64,000 nt of DNA, taken from Streptomyces sp. M41(2017). Its GTDB lineage: Bacteria > Actinomycetota > Actinomycetes > Streptomycetales > Streptomycetaceae. Positions 55,962 to 64,000 of this stretch are shown piece after piece (position 1 is the first letter of the stretch; each line of letters starts with the position of its first letter). Made by a program: the position numbers and the translations under genes. Below the pieces are notes generated by a model that was not told where the DNA came from, searched no databases, and was given only the letters and a program-made list of their open reading frames with translations. The stretch lies in the NCBI RefSeq assembly GCF_002078175.1, contig NZ_MWFK01000001.1, positions 5,146,001-5,210,000 on the forward strand, in the 5' to 3' direction.

Positions 55962-56041
55962 TCGGCGACGGGCCGACGGGCCGACGGGCCGACGGGCCGA
56001 CGGGCCGACGAGCCGACGGGCCGATGGGCCCACGGGCATCG
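55962..56041. repeat. 8-bp tandem repeat array (GGGCCGAC)
   Basis: About ten consecutive 8-bp units begin just after the ferredoxin stop. Five are exact copies of GGGCCGAC (55970-56009), flanked by degenerate copies (GAGCCGAC, GGGCCGAT, GGGCCCAC). The unit is not a multiple of 3, so it is not coding. Such arrays vary by replication slippage. Confidence 0.9.
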
Positions 56042-56169
56042 AGGCCGGGCCGCGCCGCGCCGGGCCGGGCGCGGCCCGGCCGGCGGACGGCCACCGGCCG
56101 CGGGCTCCGGGACAGGGCCCGAGGGAGACCGGTGGGGCACACGTCGGTGTTCCCCTTAGTGTTCCCCGT

Positions 56170-56721
56170 GTGAGTGAACCGACCGAGAAGCCCTTCCTCT
56201 ACGTCGTGGTCTGCGCGGCGGGCGTCGCCGAGGACATCGACACGCTGATCACCGCGGCCCAGCGGCGGAACTGGGAGGTCGGCGTCATCGCCACTCCCCA
56301 GGGTCTCGGTTTCTTCGACGCGGCCGCCGTCGAGGCGCGGACCGGCCGCCCGCTCCGCTCCGCCTGGCGAACCCCCGGCGAGCCGCGCCCCTTCCCCGCC
56401 CCGGACGCGGTGGCCGTCGCGCCCGCCACCTTCAACACCGTCAACAAGTGGGCGGCCGGCATATCGGACACACTCGCCCTCGGAACACTGAACGAGGCGT
56501 ACGGACTCGGTGTCCCGATCGCCGTACTGCCGTGCGTGAACGAGGCGTTGGCGGTCCACCCCGCCTACCGCGCGAGCGTCGAACGGCTGACCGGGATGGG
56601 CGTGCGCTTCGGCGACCCGTACGCCGGCGAGGACCAACGAGGCGGCGGGCTGGGGGACTTCCGGTGGGAGCGGGTCCTTGACCTGCTCGGCGGCCCGGAG
56701 GGAGAGGACGGGCGCGCCTGA
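56170..56721 (+). CDS. flavoprotein (Dfp/CoaC-like HFCD fold)
   Basis: This 183-residue protein of the flavin-containing cysteine-decarboxylase-like family has LYVVVCAAGVAEDIDTLITAAQRRNWEVGVIATPQGLGFFD, then DAVAVAPATFNTVNKWAAGISDTLALGTLNEAYGLGVPIAVLPCVNEALAVHPAYRASVERLTGMGVRF. The APATFNTVNKWAAGI block binds FMN phosphate in this fold. It is too short to be CoaBC and its partner reaction is unknown. The GTG start follows a short leader after the tandem repeat. Its stop is 3 bp from the convergent glycosyltransferase stop. Confidence 0.87.
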   Translation: MSEPTEKPFLYVVVCAAGVAEDIDTLITAAQRRNWEVGVIATPQGLGFFDAAAVEARTGRPLRSAWRTPGEPRPFPAPDAVAVAPATFNTVNKWAAGISDTLALGTLNEAYGLGVPIAVLPCVNEALAVHPAYRASVERLTGMGVRFGDPYAGEDQRGGGLGDFRWERVLDLLGGPEGEDGRA

Positions 56722-56724
56722 CGG

Positions 56725-58623
56725 TCAGGGCCGCCGGAACACGGTGATCGAGTGCCCGACGTCGTCGATCCGACGGCTGCCGGCCAGGAGCGCCTTCAGC
56801 CGGGCGTCGGCCTTGGCGATCGCCGAGTCGGACACGGCGAGCAGTCCGTGCACCCGCCCCGGCGGCACCGTGCGCGGATCGGCCGCGTCGATCCGGTACG
56901 CGGCGGGCACACCGGCACCCTTGTACACGAGCCACACCCTCTCGTGCGGATGGTCCTCGCGGAGCCGGTCCGCCAGGCGCCCGAGGTCCTGGCCCCAGTC
57001 GACGTTCGAGTCGTGCAGCCGCAGCCGGGTCTCGGCCGGCCCGCCGAACGCCTCGTTGGAGTAGGGCAGGTAGTACGGGTACGCCAGCGAGGAGCTGACC
57101 GCGACGGACAGGACGAGCGCCGCCGCGCCGATCCCCGCCCAGCGCCGCCGCACGACGATGGCACAGCCCGCCACGACCGCGAGGAACACCGGCACGAACA
57201 GCGCGTAGCGCACGCCGAGATCACGGGAGCCGGTCATCGCCGCGGCCAGCAGCACCACGGGGGGAAGCAGGAGGTACGGGACGGCGGGCCGCAGACGCCG
57301 CACGGCCGTCAGGGCGGCGGTGCCGGCCGCCCACAGGGCGGCCATGCCGAGCGGGGTCTTCACCAGCAGCGCGGCCGGCAGGTAGTACCAGAGGGAACCC
57401 CGGTAGAGCCGGCCGAAGAGGAAGCCCTGCCAGACCGTGTTCTCGAAGCCGAACTGGATCCGCATGCCGTCCCGGTAGGGCTGGGGCAGGGGCAGCAGGT
57501 CGACGGCCGTCGCGCGCAGTCCGTGCACGGCGGGCAGGTCCGGGGGTGCCGTCCAGTGCAGCCGGGGATCGACCGCGAGATAGGCCGCCCAGACCGTGGT
57601 GACGGCCACCAGAGCCATCCCGGCCGCCGCCACCGCACCGCTCCCGAGCAGCCGGAGGGCGCCACCGGCGCGGTGGGGCACCGCACCGACCGACGGTGGC
57701 GGCCCGGCCTCCACCGGCTCGGCGCCTCGCGGCACGAGGGGACGGGCGGGCGGCCGCTTGCCCACGTCCTCGCCCCCCACGTCCTCGCCCTCCTCGTCGC
57801 CTCGTGCCGCGACGCCGGTGCCGGAGAGCCGGGGCGCGGCCCTTCCGCCGTCGCGCGGTGCGGCGTCGGGGGCCGGGCGGCCCGCGTGCCGTACGGACAG
57901 GACCGCGAGGAGCAGCAGCACCGGGACCGCCGGCAGCGTGCTCATCTTCGTGGCGAGGGCCGCGCCGAGGGCCACACCGGCGAGCGGCACGTACAGCCGG
58001 GGCCGCCGCCGGGCCCGCCACACCAGCCAGACCGACGTCAGCAGGAACCCGGACGCGGGGACGTCCAGTGTGGCCAGGGAGCCGTGGGCGATCACGTCCG
58101 GTGAGAACGCGTACAGCGCGAGCGCCGTCAACGCCCCGAGCCGGCCGACGAGTTCACGGGTGAACGCGAGGACGACCAGACCGAACGACAGCGTCAGGAC
58201 GATCACCGGCAGCCGCGCCCACAGCATCACCCGCCACGGGTCGTTGCCGGACTCGTACAGCAGATGCCGGCCCAGCTCCGTCTGGTCGCCCCGGAACGCG
58301 GGGTCGAGGTGCGGACGGGCGAACAGCATGCCGCCGCCGATGATCAGTTTCCCCAGCGGCGGATGCTCCGGGTTGTAGCGCAGGCTGTGCTGCTGGACGT
58401 AGACCACGGCCGTGCCCGCGTAGACGGGTTCGTCGATCGTCGGCGTCTGCTCCACGGCCGAGGTCACCATCGCGACCGTCATCTGCGCCAGCAGCAGGAA
58501 CACGGCCACCGCGAACAGCGCCCGACGGTGCCGCCGCAGGCCTCCCCACCGCCCGGTGGCGGACGTCGCGTCGCCGCCCACCGGCACGCGGCCGTCGTGC
58601 CTGCTGGCCATGAAAGTCGGCAT
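56725..58623 (-). CDS. GT-C fold glycosyltransferase (ArnT/PMT-like) membrane protein
   Basis: This 632-residue protein has about 10-12 transmembrane helices. The first external loop has the acidic motif PTIDEPVYAG plus HSLRYNPEHPPLGKLIIGG, as in dolichyl/polyprenyl-phosphate-sugar dependent mannosyl- and aminoarabinose-transferases. A Pro/Gly/Glu-rich cytoplasmic loop (about 250-310) interrupts the helices. The C-terminal region has an external globular part (DSNVDWGQDLGRLADRLRE). It should transfer a sugar from a lipid carrier to protein or lipid outside the membrane. Start ATG 58623 or ATG 58611 are both possible. It is followed by a convergent flavoprotein gene. Confidence 0.85.
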   Translation of the reverse strand: MPTFMASRHDGRVPVGGDATSATGRWGGLRRHRRALFAVAVFLLLAQMTVAMVTSAVEQTPTIDEPVYAGTAVVYVQQHSLRYNPEHPPLGKLIIGGGMLFARPHLDPAFRGDQTELGRHLLYESGNDPWRVMLWARLPVIVLTLSFGLVVLAFTRELVGRLGALTALALYAFSPDVIAHGSLATLDVPASGFLLTSVWLVWRARRRPRLYVPLAGVALGAALATKMSTLPAVPVLLLLAVLSVRHAGRPAPDAAPRDGGRAAPRLSGTGVAARGDEEGEDVGGEDVGKRPPARPLVPRGAEPVEAGPPPSVGAVPHRAGGALRLLGSGAVAAAGMALVAVTTVWAAYLAVDPRLHWTAPPDLPAVHGLRATAVDLLPLPQPYRDGMRIQFGFENTVWQGFLFGRLYRGSLWYYLPAALLVKTPLGMAALWAAGTAALTAVRRLRPAVPYLLLPPVVLLAAAMTGSRDLGVRYALFVPVFLAVVAGCAIVVRRRWAGIGAAALVLSVAVSSSLAYPYYLPYSNEAFGGPAETRLRLHDSNVDWGQDLGRLADRLREDHPHERVWLVYKGAGVPAAYRIDAADPRTVPPGRVHGLLAVSDSAIAKADARLKALLAGSRRIDDVGHSITVFRRP

Positions 58624-58719
58624 GCCCCTTGGTACGTGCGCGACTCCCCGGCCTGCTCACCCGCCGCCACCCGAATTCGTCGGGGAGTTCCCGCACGGAC
58701 GGGGCGGCGGCGGGCCCGC

Positions 58720-59382
58720 TCAGATCGGCGAGGCCGGATCGCGCGGCGTCACCGCCAGCGCCCTGCGCAGGGCGGACCGCCAGGCGAAGGCCACGGCCAG
58801 CTCCACCAGGCCGATCAGGATCATCCACAGGCCGAGCAGCCGGGTCAGGGCGCGCGCCGACTCGGTCGGCAGGGCGAGGACCACGATGCCCGCGATGACA
58901 CCGATCGCAGCCGCGCACAGCACGAACCCGCGGTGCGGCAGATCCCTGGCGGCCAGGGCGGTGTACGCGGTGAGCACACCGGAGACCAGCCAGACGATGC
59001 CGATGATCACGGACAGCGCGGCGATGGTCTGCAAGGGATTGCGCAGGCACAGGACCCCGGCGAGCACGTACAGCACCGCGATCAGCAGGCCGGCGATGCG
59101 GTCGCCCTGCTCCCGGTGGCCGAAGACCGACACGAAGCGGAAGCCGCCGATCACCAGCAGATAGAGACCGAGGAGAACGGCCAGCACATGCAGCGTCTCC
59201 TCGGGCCAGACCAGGACCAGAACGCCGGGGATCAGGGTCGCGAGCGCCGAGCCGAGGAGCCAGGTCCACGAGGCCCCCACTCCGGCAAGCAGCTCCGCCG
59301 GGTCACCCGGGGACGCCGAAGCCGTGCCGCCGGGCCCCGACTCCGACCCGGTGTGCGGCGTCGGACCACGCGATTCCGTCAT
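58720..59382 (-). CDS. HdeD/DUF308-family membrane protein
   Basis: This 220-residue protein has a Gly/Ser/Pro-rich N-terminal tail (about 1-32). Six transmembrane helices follow in three repeats of the DUF308 type (WLLGSALATLIPGVLVLVWPEETLHVLAVLLGLYLLVIGGFRFVSVF; AGLLIAVLYVLAGVLCLRNPLQTIAALSVIIGIVWLVSGVLTAYTAL). HdeD is linked to acid stress in E. coli; here the role is unknown. Confidence 0.87.
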   Translation of the reverse strand: MTESRGPTPHTGSESGPGGTASASPGDPAELLAGVGASWTWLLGSALATLIPGVLVLVWPEETLHVLAVLLGLYLLVIGGFRFVSVFGHREQGDRIAGLLIAVLYVLAGVLCLRNPLQTIAALSVIIGIVWLVSGVLTAYTALAARDLPHRGFVLCAAAIGVIAGIVVLALPTESARALTRLLGLWMILIGLVELAVAFAWRSALRRALAVTPRDPASPI

Positions 59383-59508
59383 GGCTCCTCCTCACGCGGC
59401 CGAGCGGAGCACCGCCGGACCGCCGACGGGACGGCGGGTGGGTTCCCGCACTCCAGCGTCCCGTCCGCCACCCGTCGGCGGGTCACCCCCGACGGGTGAT
59501 CCTCCTGG

Positions 59509-59706
59509 TCACTCGGGCAGTTGGCGCATCTCCACGACGCGCAGCCCCAGCGACCGGCAACGGGCCAGCAGCCCGTACAGGTGCGCCTCGTCGACGACGG
59601 GACCGAACAGGATCGTCTGTCCGGAGACCACCACGTGCTCCATCTCCGGGAACGACTCGGCGAGCGTCTCCGACAGATGGCCCTCGACGCGGATCTCGTA
59701 ACGCAT
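59509..59706 (-). CDS. small conserved-looking protein (65 aa)
   Basis: This protein (MRYEIRVEGHLSETLAESFPEMEHVVVSGQTILFGPVVDEAHLYGLLARCRSLGLRVVEMRQLPE) has a ferredoxin-like beta-alpha-beta pattern, no signal and no cysteine pair. I have seen similar short proteins near regulators and exporters in actinomycetes, but I do not know a function. The ATG is preceded by GGGGGAG. Confidence 0.7.
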   Translation of the reverse strand: MRYEIRVEGHLSETLAESFPEMEHVVVSGQTILFGPVVDEAHLYGLLARCRSLGLRVVEMRQLPE

Positions 59707-59821
59707 GCTGTGCTCCCCCCGGCGAGCGGCCTGGGGCAGGCGGACGGCCCTTCCCTGCGATCATCCGACGCGGGGGCCCGTCCGCCCTCACCCGCGGCAG
59801 GTGAACGTGGGCCCGGCGCGT

Positions 59822-61489
59822 TCACGCCGCTCCGGGCGGGTCGGCGGACGCGTCGGGGTCGGTGTCGGTCCCGGCGCCCGTGCCCGTGGCCCGTGCCTTC
59901 GTGCCGGCCTTCCCGCGTCCGGTGCGGCCGGACGGCAGATGCCCGGTGACCAGGAAACTGACGAGCGTGATGCCGCCGGCTGCGAGCACGGCCGCCTTCA
60001 GACCGTTCAACTGCGCCGTCGCGTACGAGTCCGTGACGGCGTCCACCTCGCGCGGCGGGAGTCCGGCCTGCTCGGCCCCGGCACGGACCTGGTCCGTGGG
60101 GACGAAGCTGATCCCCGCCTCAAGGGCCACACCCGTCTGCTGCCGTGCCTCCTCGGACACGCTCGGGTTCTTCTCCACCTGGGTGGTGAACGCCTGCGCC
60201 AGGGCGCCGATCAGGATCGACCCGATGAGCGCGGTGCCCAGCGCGGAGCCCAGGTTCTGCGCGGTGAACTGGAGCCCGCCGACCTCGCTGCGCTCCCTCT
60301 CCCCGACGCTGGACTGCACCACGTTGCCCAACTGCGAGGCGAGCAGCCCCATGCCGACACCGAGCAGGGCCATGGCACCCGCGAACTGGGCGTCGTCGAT
60401 GACCGGGTCGATGGTGGCCAGCAGCCACACGATGGCGCCGAGCAGGGTCAGCAGGGCGAGCCGCACCACCCTGCGCGGCCCCATCACCCGCCCCAGCCGG
60501 GAGGCCAGCACGGAGGCGACCAGCATGGTGACGGACACCGGGAGCAGCCGCAGCCCGGTCTGGAACGCGTCGAAGCCCTGCACCACCTGGAGGTACAGCG
60601 GGATGGCGAAGAACAGGCCGAGCAGGATGAGGTTCTGGCTGACCAGGGTCAGCAGCCCCGAGCGCAGGGGCGGGACGCGCAGCAGGGAGAGGTGGACCAG
60701 CGGATCGGCGCCCTGCGCCTCGCGGTGGCGTTCCCACCGGGCGAAAAGAGCGAGGACGACGACTCCGGCGGCGACGACGAACAGGGTCGGGGCGAAGCCG
60801 AGCACGGTGAACGGCGGGTTGCGGGGCTGCACCCAGCCCCAGGAGCTGCTCTGGAGCACGCCGAGGACACCCAGTCCCAGGCCGGCAGCGGAGAGCGCGG
60901 CGCCGACACCGTCCAGCCGGGGGCGCGGCCCGGAGCGGGTCGACTCGGTGATCACCCCTCGGAAGCAGAGCATCAGGACGACGACCACGACCTCCCCGGC
61001 GAACACCAGACGCCAGGTCAGATACGTCGTCACCCAGCCGCCGAGGAGCGGCCCGACGGCGATGCCCGCGCCGGCGAGACCGCCGATGACGCCGTAGGCG
61101 ACCGCCCGGTCCTTTCCGGTGTACGACTCGGCCACCAGGGCCGCCATGGCCGGCAGCACCATCGCCGCGCCCAGCCCCTCCACGACCGACCAGCCGAGGG
61201 CCAGGACCCACAGGGTCGGGGCCACCGCGGTCAGGGCCGACCCCGCGCCGTAGACGACGAGTCCGAGCAGGAACAGACGCCGGCGCCCGAGGATGTCCCC
61301 GAGCCGGCCGCCGGTGGCCATGAAGGCCGCCATGACCAGTGCGTAGAGCGTGATGACGGCCTGGATGGAAGTGACCTCGGTGTCGAAGTCCTCGACCAGC
61401 TGACTGATCGAGACGTTCATGACCGAGGTGTCCAGGACCATCAGGAACTGGGCCGTCCCGAGCACCATCAGCGCGTGCCAGTGCTTCAC
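59822..61489 (-). CDS. MFS drug exporter, DHA2 family (14 TMS)
   Basis: This 555-residue transporter has 14 predicted helices. It has the DHA2 motif C-like LGTAQFLMVLDTSVMNVSISQLVEDF, motif A GGRLGDILGRRRLF and GIAVGPLLGGWVTTYLTWRLVFAGEV. A Thr/Gly/Asp-rich C-terminal tail follows (about 520-555). The external loop between helices 13 and 14 is long. The GTG start has GAGG at 7 nt. It probably exports hydrophobic drugs in exchange for protons. It is divergent from the large STAND regulator across about 300 bp. Confidence 0.93.
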   Translation of the reverse strand: MKHWHALMVLGTAQFLMVLDTSVMNVSISQLVEDFDTEVTSIQAVITLYALVMAAFMATGGRLGDILGRRRLFLLGLVVYGAGSALTAVAPTLWVLALGWSVVEGLGAAMVLPAMAALVAESYTGKDRAVAYGVIGGLAGAGIAVGPLLGGWVTTYLTWRLVFAGEVVVVVLMLCFRGVITESTRSGPRPRLDGVGAALSAAGLGLGVLGVLQSSSWGWVQPRNPPFTVLGFAPTLFVVAAGVVVLALFARWERHREAQGADPLVHLSLLRVPPLRSGLLTLVSQNLILLGLFFAIPLYLQVVQGFDAFQTGLRLLPVSVTMLVASVLASRLGRVMGPRRVVRLALLTLLGAIVWLLATIDPVIDDAQFAGAMALLGVGMGLLASQLGNVVQSSVGERERSEVGGLQFTAQNLGSALGTALIGSILIGALAQAFTTQVEKNPSVSEEARQQTGVALEAGISFVPTDQVRAGAEQAGLPPREVDAVTDSYATAQLNGLKAAVLAAGGITLVSFLVTGHLPSGRTGRGKAGTKARATGTGAGTDTDPDASADPPGAA

Positions 61490-61787
61490 CGGTCACCACC
61501 TCACCGGGCCTTCCGTCGCCGCCGGTCCCTCGGACCCACCGCGTCCGGCTCCTGCCCTGACCCCATGGCAACGGATTGCGGCCGCCCGCGCCTCACCCGC
61601 CGCGGGCGACCGGAGCCTGCCTTGCGCCTTCGGGTGCACGGGGTGACGATCAGTGGGCGGGACCGCTCCGGACAGTGGGCTGTGGCGCCCGGACCGCTCC
61701 GGGCAGGACGGGACAGGACCGCGCCGGAGCCGATCGCTCCGGAACGAGACGCCGCGCCGCAGCCGAGAGATCGCGGAGGCCGACCCC
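61490..61787. other. 298-bp divergent intergenic region (MFS / STAND regulator)
   Basis: There is no convincing gene. The segment between 61640 and 61780 contains repeated CCGCTCCGG/CGCTCCGGA-like stretches, which could be binding half-sites or low-complexity sequence. It presumably holds both divergent promoters. I could not resolve -10/-35 boxes. Confidence 0.5.
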
Positions 61788-64000
61788 ATGGCAGGGCTTC
61801 TGACACCGGGCGGCGATCCCCTGCTCGCCGTGCGGTTCGCCGTCCCGGACCTCACCGAGACCTTCGTCCGCAGACCGCGCCTGGTCGACCGGCTGGCGCA
61901 TGGCGTCCAGGGGCCACTGACCCTGGTCAACGGACCGGCGGGCGCCGGCAAGACCCTCCTCGTGGCCCACTGGGCCGCCACACGGGAACACCCCGGGGAC
62001 CTCGCCTGGCTGACGGTCGAGCACGAGGACGCGGGACCCGGCATCTTCTGGACGTACGTGCTGGAGTCCCTGCGCCGGCACGGCGTGACCGTGCCGGACG
62101 GCGTCGGCAGCCCGGCCGGGCCCGGCGACGTGGACCACTCCCTGCTCACCCGGCTCGCCGCCTGGCTGAGCGAGCGGGCCGATCCCGTGGTGCTGGTGCT
62201 CGACGACTTCGACCGGGCGGGAGCCTCACCCGCGGTCGCGGAGGAGGTCCAGTTCGTCCTGAGCCACGCGGGCGGCGGACTGCGCCTGGTGCTCGTCAGC
62301 CGTACGGAGCCGCAGCTGCCGCTGCACCGCTACCGCGCCGCCGGAGCGGTGACCGAGGTGCGCGGCGCCGACCTGGCGTTCGCCGTGGACGAGACGGTCG
62401 ACCTGCTGCGCCACCACGACCTGAGCCTGTCGGACGACGGGACGCGGGCGCTGACCGAGTGGACCGGCGGCTGGGCGGCGGGTCTGCGCCTGTGCATCCT
62501 CGCCGCGCGCGGCGCGGACGACCCGGACACCTTCATCAAGAACTTCGAGGCGGGGCAGAGCACCCTCGCCGACTTCCTGCTGGCCGAGGTGCTGGAGGCG
62601 CAGTCCGACGAGACGCAGGACCTGCTGCTGCGGACGAGTGTCCTCGACCAGATCCACCCGGACCTCGCCGACGTCCTGACGGGCCGGGACGACGCACAGG
62701 CCATCCTGGCCGGACTGCAGCACGCCAACGCGTTCGTCGAGGCCATCGGACACGGCTGGTACCGGCTGCACCCCCTCTTCGCGGAGATCCTCCGCGTCCA
62801 TCTGCACGTCAGGAACCCCGGGCTCGAACCCGAGCTGCACCGGCGGGCGGCCCGCTGGCTGAGCGACGCGGGGCTCCTCGCGGAGGCGCTGCCGCACGCC
62901 GCGGGGGCGGGCGAGTGGGATCTCGCGGCGGGCCGGCTCGTCGACGAGCTGGCCATCGGCCGCCTGCTGACGGGACTGGACGCCGAACGCCTGGACGGAC
63001 TCTTCGCCGGGATGCCCCCGGACACGACCGGGCCGGCCGCCTGTCTGGTGCGCGCCGCCCGCGAACTCGCCCGCCACGACGTCGACCGCGGCCTCGACCA
63101 CCTCCGTCGCGCCGCGGAGGGCCTCTCCGGCGAGGACGAGGACACGGCGGCCCTGCGGCTGAGCCACGCCCTGCTCCGGGTCCTCGCCGCACGGCTGACG
63201 GGCGCCGCGGGCCCGGCCCGGGCGGCGGCGCGGGACATGAGGACCGCGGAGCGCCTGCTGCCCGCCGAACGTCTCGGACGCCACCCGGAGCTGTCCGCGC
63301 TGATGCTCACCGACCTCGGCTCGGCGCAGCTGTGGGCGGGGCACTTCGACGACGCCGTGGCCGCCCTGACCGCCGCCGCACGCACGGACGACGGTCCTGC
63401 CACCGCGTACCCGCGCCACGAGTCGCTCAGCAGACTCGCCCTGATCGACTTCCTGCACGGCCGGCCGGGCCGCGCCGAGTCGCACGCCCGGGCCGCGGTC
63501 GCCGAGGCGGAACGCTCCGGCCTGCCGCCCGGCGCCCGGACGGGCGTGGCCCAGCTGGTCCTCGCGGCGGTCGCCGTCGACCACGACGACCTCGCCGCGG
63601 CGCAGACCCACCTGGACCGGGCGACCACCTCCTCGACGGCATCGCGCGATCCCGTCGCGACCGCCGAACTGGGTCTCGTACGCGCACGGACGCTGCTCGC
63701 CAAGGGACATCCGAAGGAGGCGGTGCGGGTCCTGGAGGAACTGAGGCGCCCCCGCGGGGTGGAACCCTCCCCGTGGGCCGGCGAGCGGGCCACCCTGTTG
63801 CTGTCCGCCGCACATCTGGCGATGGGGGATCCGGCCGCGGCTCTGGAGGCCCTCGCCGGGGACGCACCCGGGCGAGCCGGTCCGGAGACCACCGCGGCGG
63901 CGGCCCGCGCGCGCTTGGCCACGGGTGACGCGGCGGGTGCGCTGGCCCTGCTGGACGCGCTCCCCGCCGAGCGGGACGAGGGGCCGGGCACGACGGTCCG
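61788..64000 (+). CDS. MalT/LuxR-family STAND regulator, C-terminus outside window
   Basis: The open frame runs from ATG 61788 (GGAGG at 8 nt) through the window end, at least 737 codons. Residues about 20-330 form a STAND ATPase with P-loop LVNGPAGAGKTLL (about residue 50), Walker B VVLVLDDFDRAG and sensor-like LRLVLVSRTEPQLPLHRYRA, then a winged helix with WYRLHPLFAEILR. Residues about 360 onward are TPR-like helical repeats. A LuxR HTH is expected at the missing C-terminus, as in MalT-like activators. It is divergent from a DHA2 exporter and may activate it. The translation was read directly from the bases. Confidence 0.87.
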   Translation, partial: MAGLLTPGGDPLLAVRFAVPDLTETFVRRPRLVDRLAHGVQGPLTLVNGPAGAGKTLLVAHWAATREHPGDLAWLTVEHEDAGPGIFWTYVLESLRRHGVTVPDGVGSPAGPGDVDHSLLTRLAAWLSERADPVVLVLDDFDRAGASPAVAEEVQFVLSHAGGGLRLVLVSRTEPQLPLHRYRAAGAVTEVRGADLAFAVDETVDLLRHHDLSLSDDGTRALTEWTGGWAAGLRLCILAARGADDPDTFIKNFEAGQSTLADFLLAEVLEAQSDETQDLLLRTSVLDQIHPDLADVLTGRDDAQAILAGLQHANAFVEAIGHGWYRLHPLFAEILRVHLHVRNPGLEPELHRRAARWLSDAGLLAEALPHAAGAGEWDLAAGRLVDELAIGRLLTGLDAERLDGLFAGMPPDTTGPAACLVRAARELARHDVDRGLDHLRRAAEGLSGEDEDTAALRLSHALLRVLAARLTGAAGPARAAARDMRTAERLLPAERLGRHPELSALMLTDLGSAQLWAGHFDDAVAALTAAARTDDGPATAYPRHESLSRLALIDFLHGRPGRAESHARAAVAEAERSGLPPGARTGVAQLVLAAVAVDHDDLAAAQTHLDRATTSSTASRDPVATAELGLVRARTLLAKGHPKEAVRVLEELRRPRGVEPSPWAGERATLLLSAAHLAMGDPAAALEALAGDAPGRAGPETTAAAARARLATGDAAGALALLDALPAERDEGPGTTV

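Noticed and set aside
55962..56159. Short frames encoding PTGRRADG-type repeats
   Set aside because: They arise from translating the 8-bp tandem array in several frames. No start context and no conserved sequence.
59705..63928. 1407-codon open frame on the plus strand
   Set aside because: It is the antisense/out-of-frame shadow of the DHA2 exporter and the STAND regulator. Composition is biased and there is no conserved motif.
1..64000. tRNA, rRNA, CRISPR array, insertion sequence or prophage
   Set aside because: I looked in the intergenic gaps and found no cloverleaf with conserved T-loop sequence, no regularly spaced repeats, no transposase-like protein and no phage genes.

Overview
The window looks like a stretch of Streptomyces (or very close actinomycete) chromosome. 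The DNA is very GC-rich with strong third-position GC bias. GTG and TTG starts are common, start/stop overlaps of the ATGA or GTGA type occur, and intergenic spaces carry long GC hairpins. Two intergenic segments resemble short dispersed repeats I associate with Streptomyces genomes. I saw no rRNA, tRNA, CRISPR array, insertion sequence, prophage or antibiotic biosynthetic cluster. The layout is ordinary accessory or arm-like chromosome: catabolic islands, many regulators and small orphan genes.

Region 1 (1-12.1 kb) is a complete L-rhamnose island. On the minus strand lie rhamnose isomerase, a fused rhamnulose-1-phosphate aldolase/lactaldehyde dehydrogenase, rhamnulokinase and the start of a LutA-type lactate-utilisation protein. 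On the plus strand lie a CUT2 ABC importer (duplicated ATPase, two permeases, lipoprotein), rhamnose mutarotase and a LacI-family regulator. Two LacI-like palindromes lie in the divergent promoter region. Together the genes describe uptake, anomer conversion, isomerisation, phosphorylation, cleavage, oxidation of lactaldehyde to lactate, and probably lactate oxidation.

Region 2 (12.1-26.7 kb) is a mixture: S33 peptidase, crotonase, SigJ/ECF41-like sigma factor, dienoyl-CoA-reductase-like SDR, a Cys-rich/pentapeptide-repeat fusion, a stand-alone CYP102-like P450 with a divergent TetR regulator, an iron-box-controlled DUF2470 protein, a Tat-exported lactonase, a FUSC membrane protein divergent from a DinB-like protein, and a DUF3626 protein. 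Several intergenic regions carry excellent operator palindromes.

Region 3 (26.8-38.4 kb) holds what I infer to be a beta-glucan (laminarin-like) utilisation regulon. A GH1 beta-glucosidase, two CUT1 permeases and a binding protein form one operon, divergent from a ROK regulator. About 6 kb away is a secreted GH16 glucanase with a ricin-type carbohydrate-binding domain. A 23-bp element, 19/23 identical and in the same orientation and spacing, lies upstream of both the binding protein and the GH16 gene. This is the most useful regulatory observation in the window.

Region 4 (38.4-64 kb) contains a VanZ-like protein, a DUF4230 protein, a PRPP-synthetase-like protein, an MDR oxidoreductase with a divergent GlxA/AraC regulator, a TetR/DUF1304 pair under a tandem palindromic operator, an amidohydrolase/APC permease pair with a divergent TetR regulator, several small redox or orphan proteins, a cation diffusion facilitator, a P450/ferredoxin pair with a flavoprotein downstream, a GT-C glycosyltransferase, an HdeD-like protein, a DHA2 drug exporter, and the 5' part of a large MalT/LuxR-like STAND regulator that runs off the window. 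No clearly novel multi-gene system such as a defence or secretion island is visible. The novelty is mainly in regulatory architecture and in a few proteins with unusual domain fusions or lost catalytic residues.
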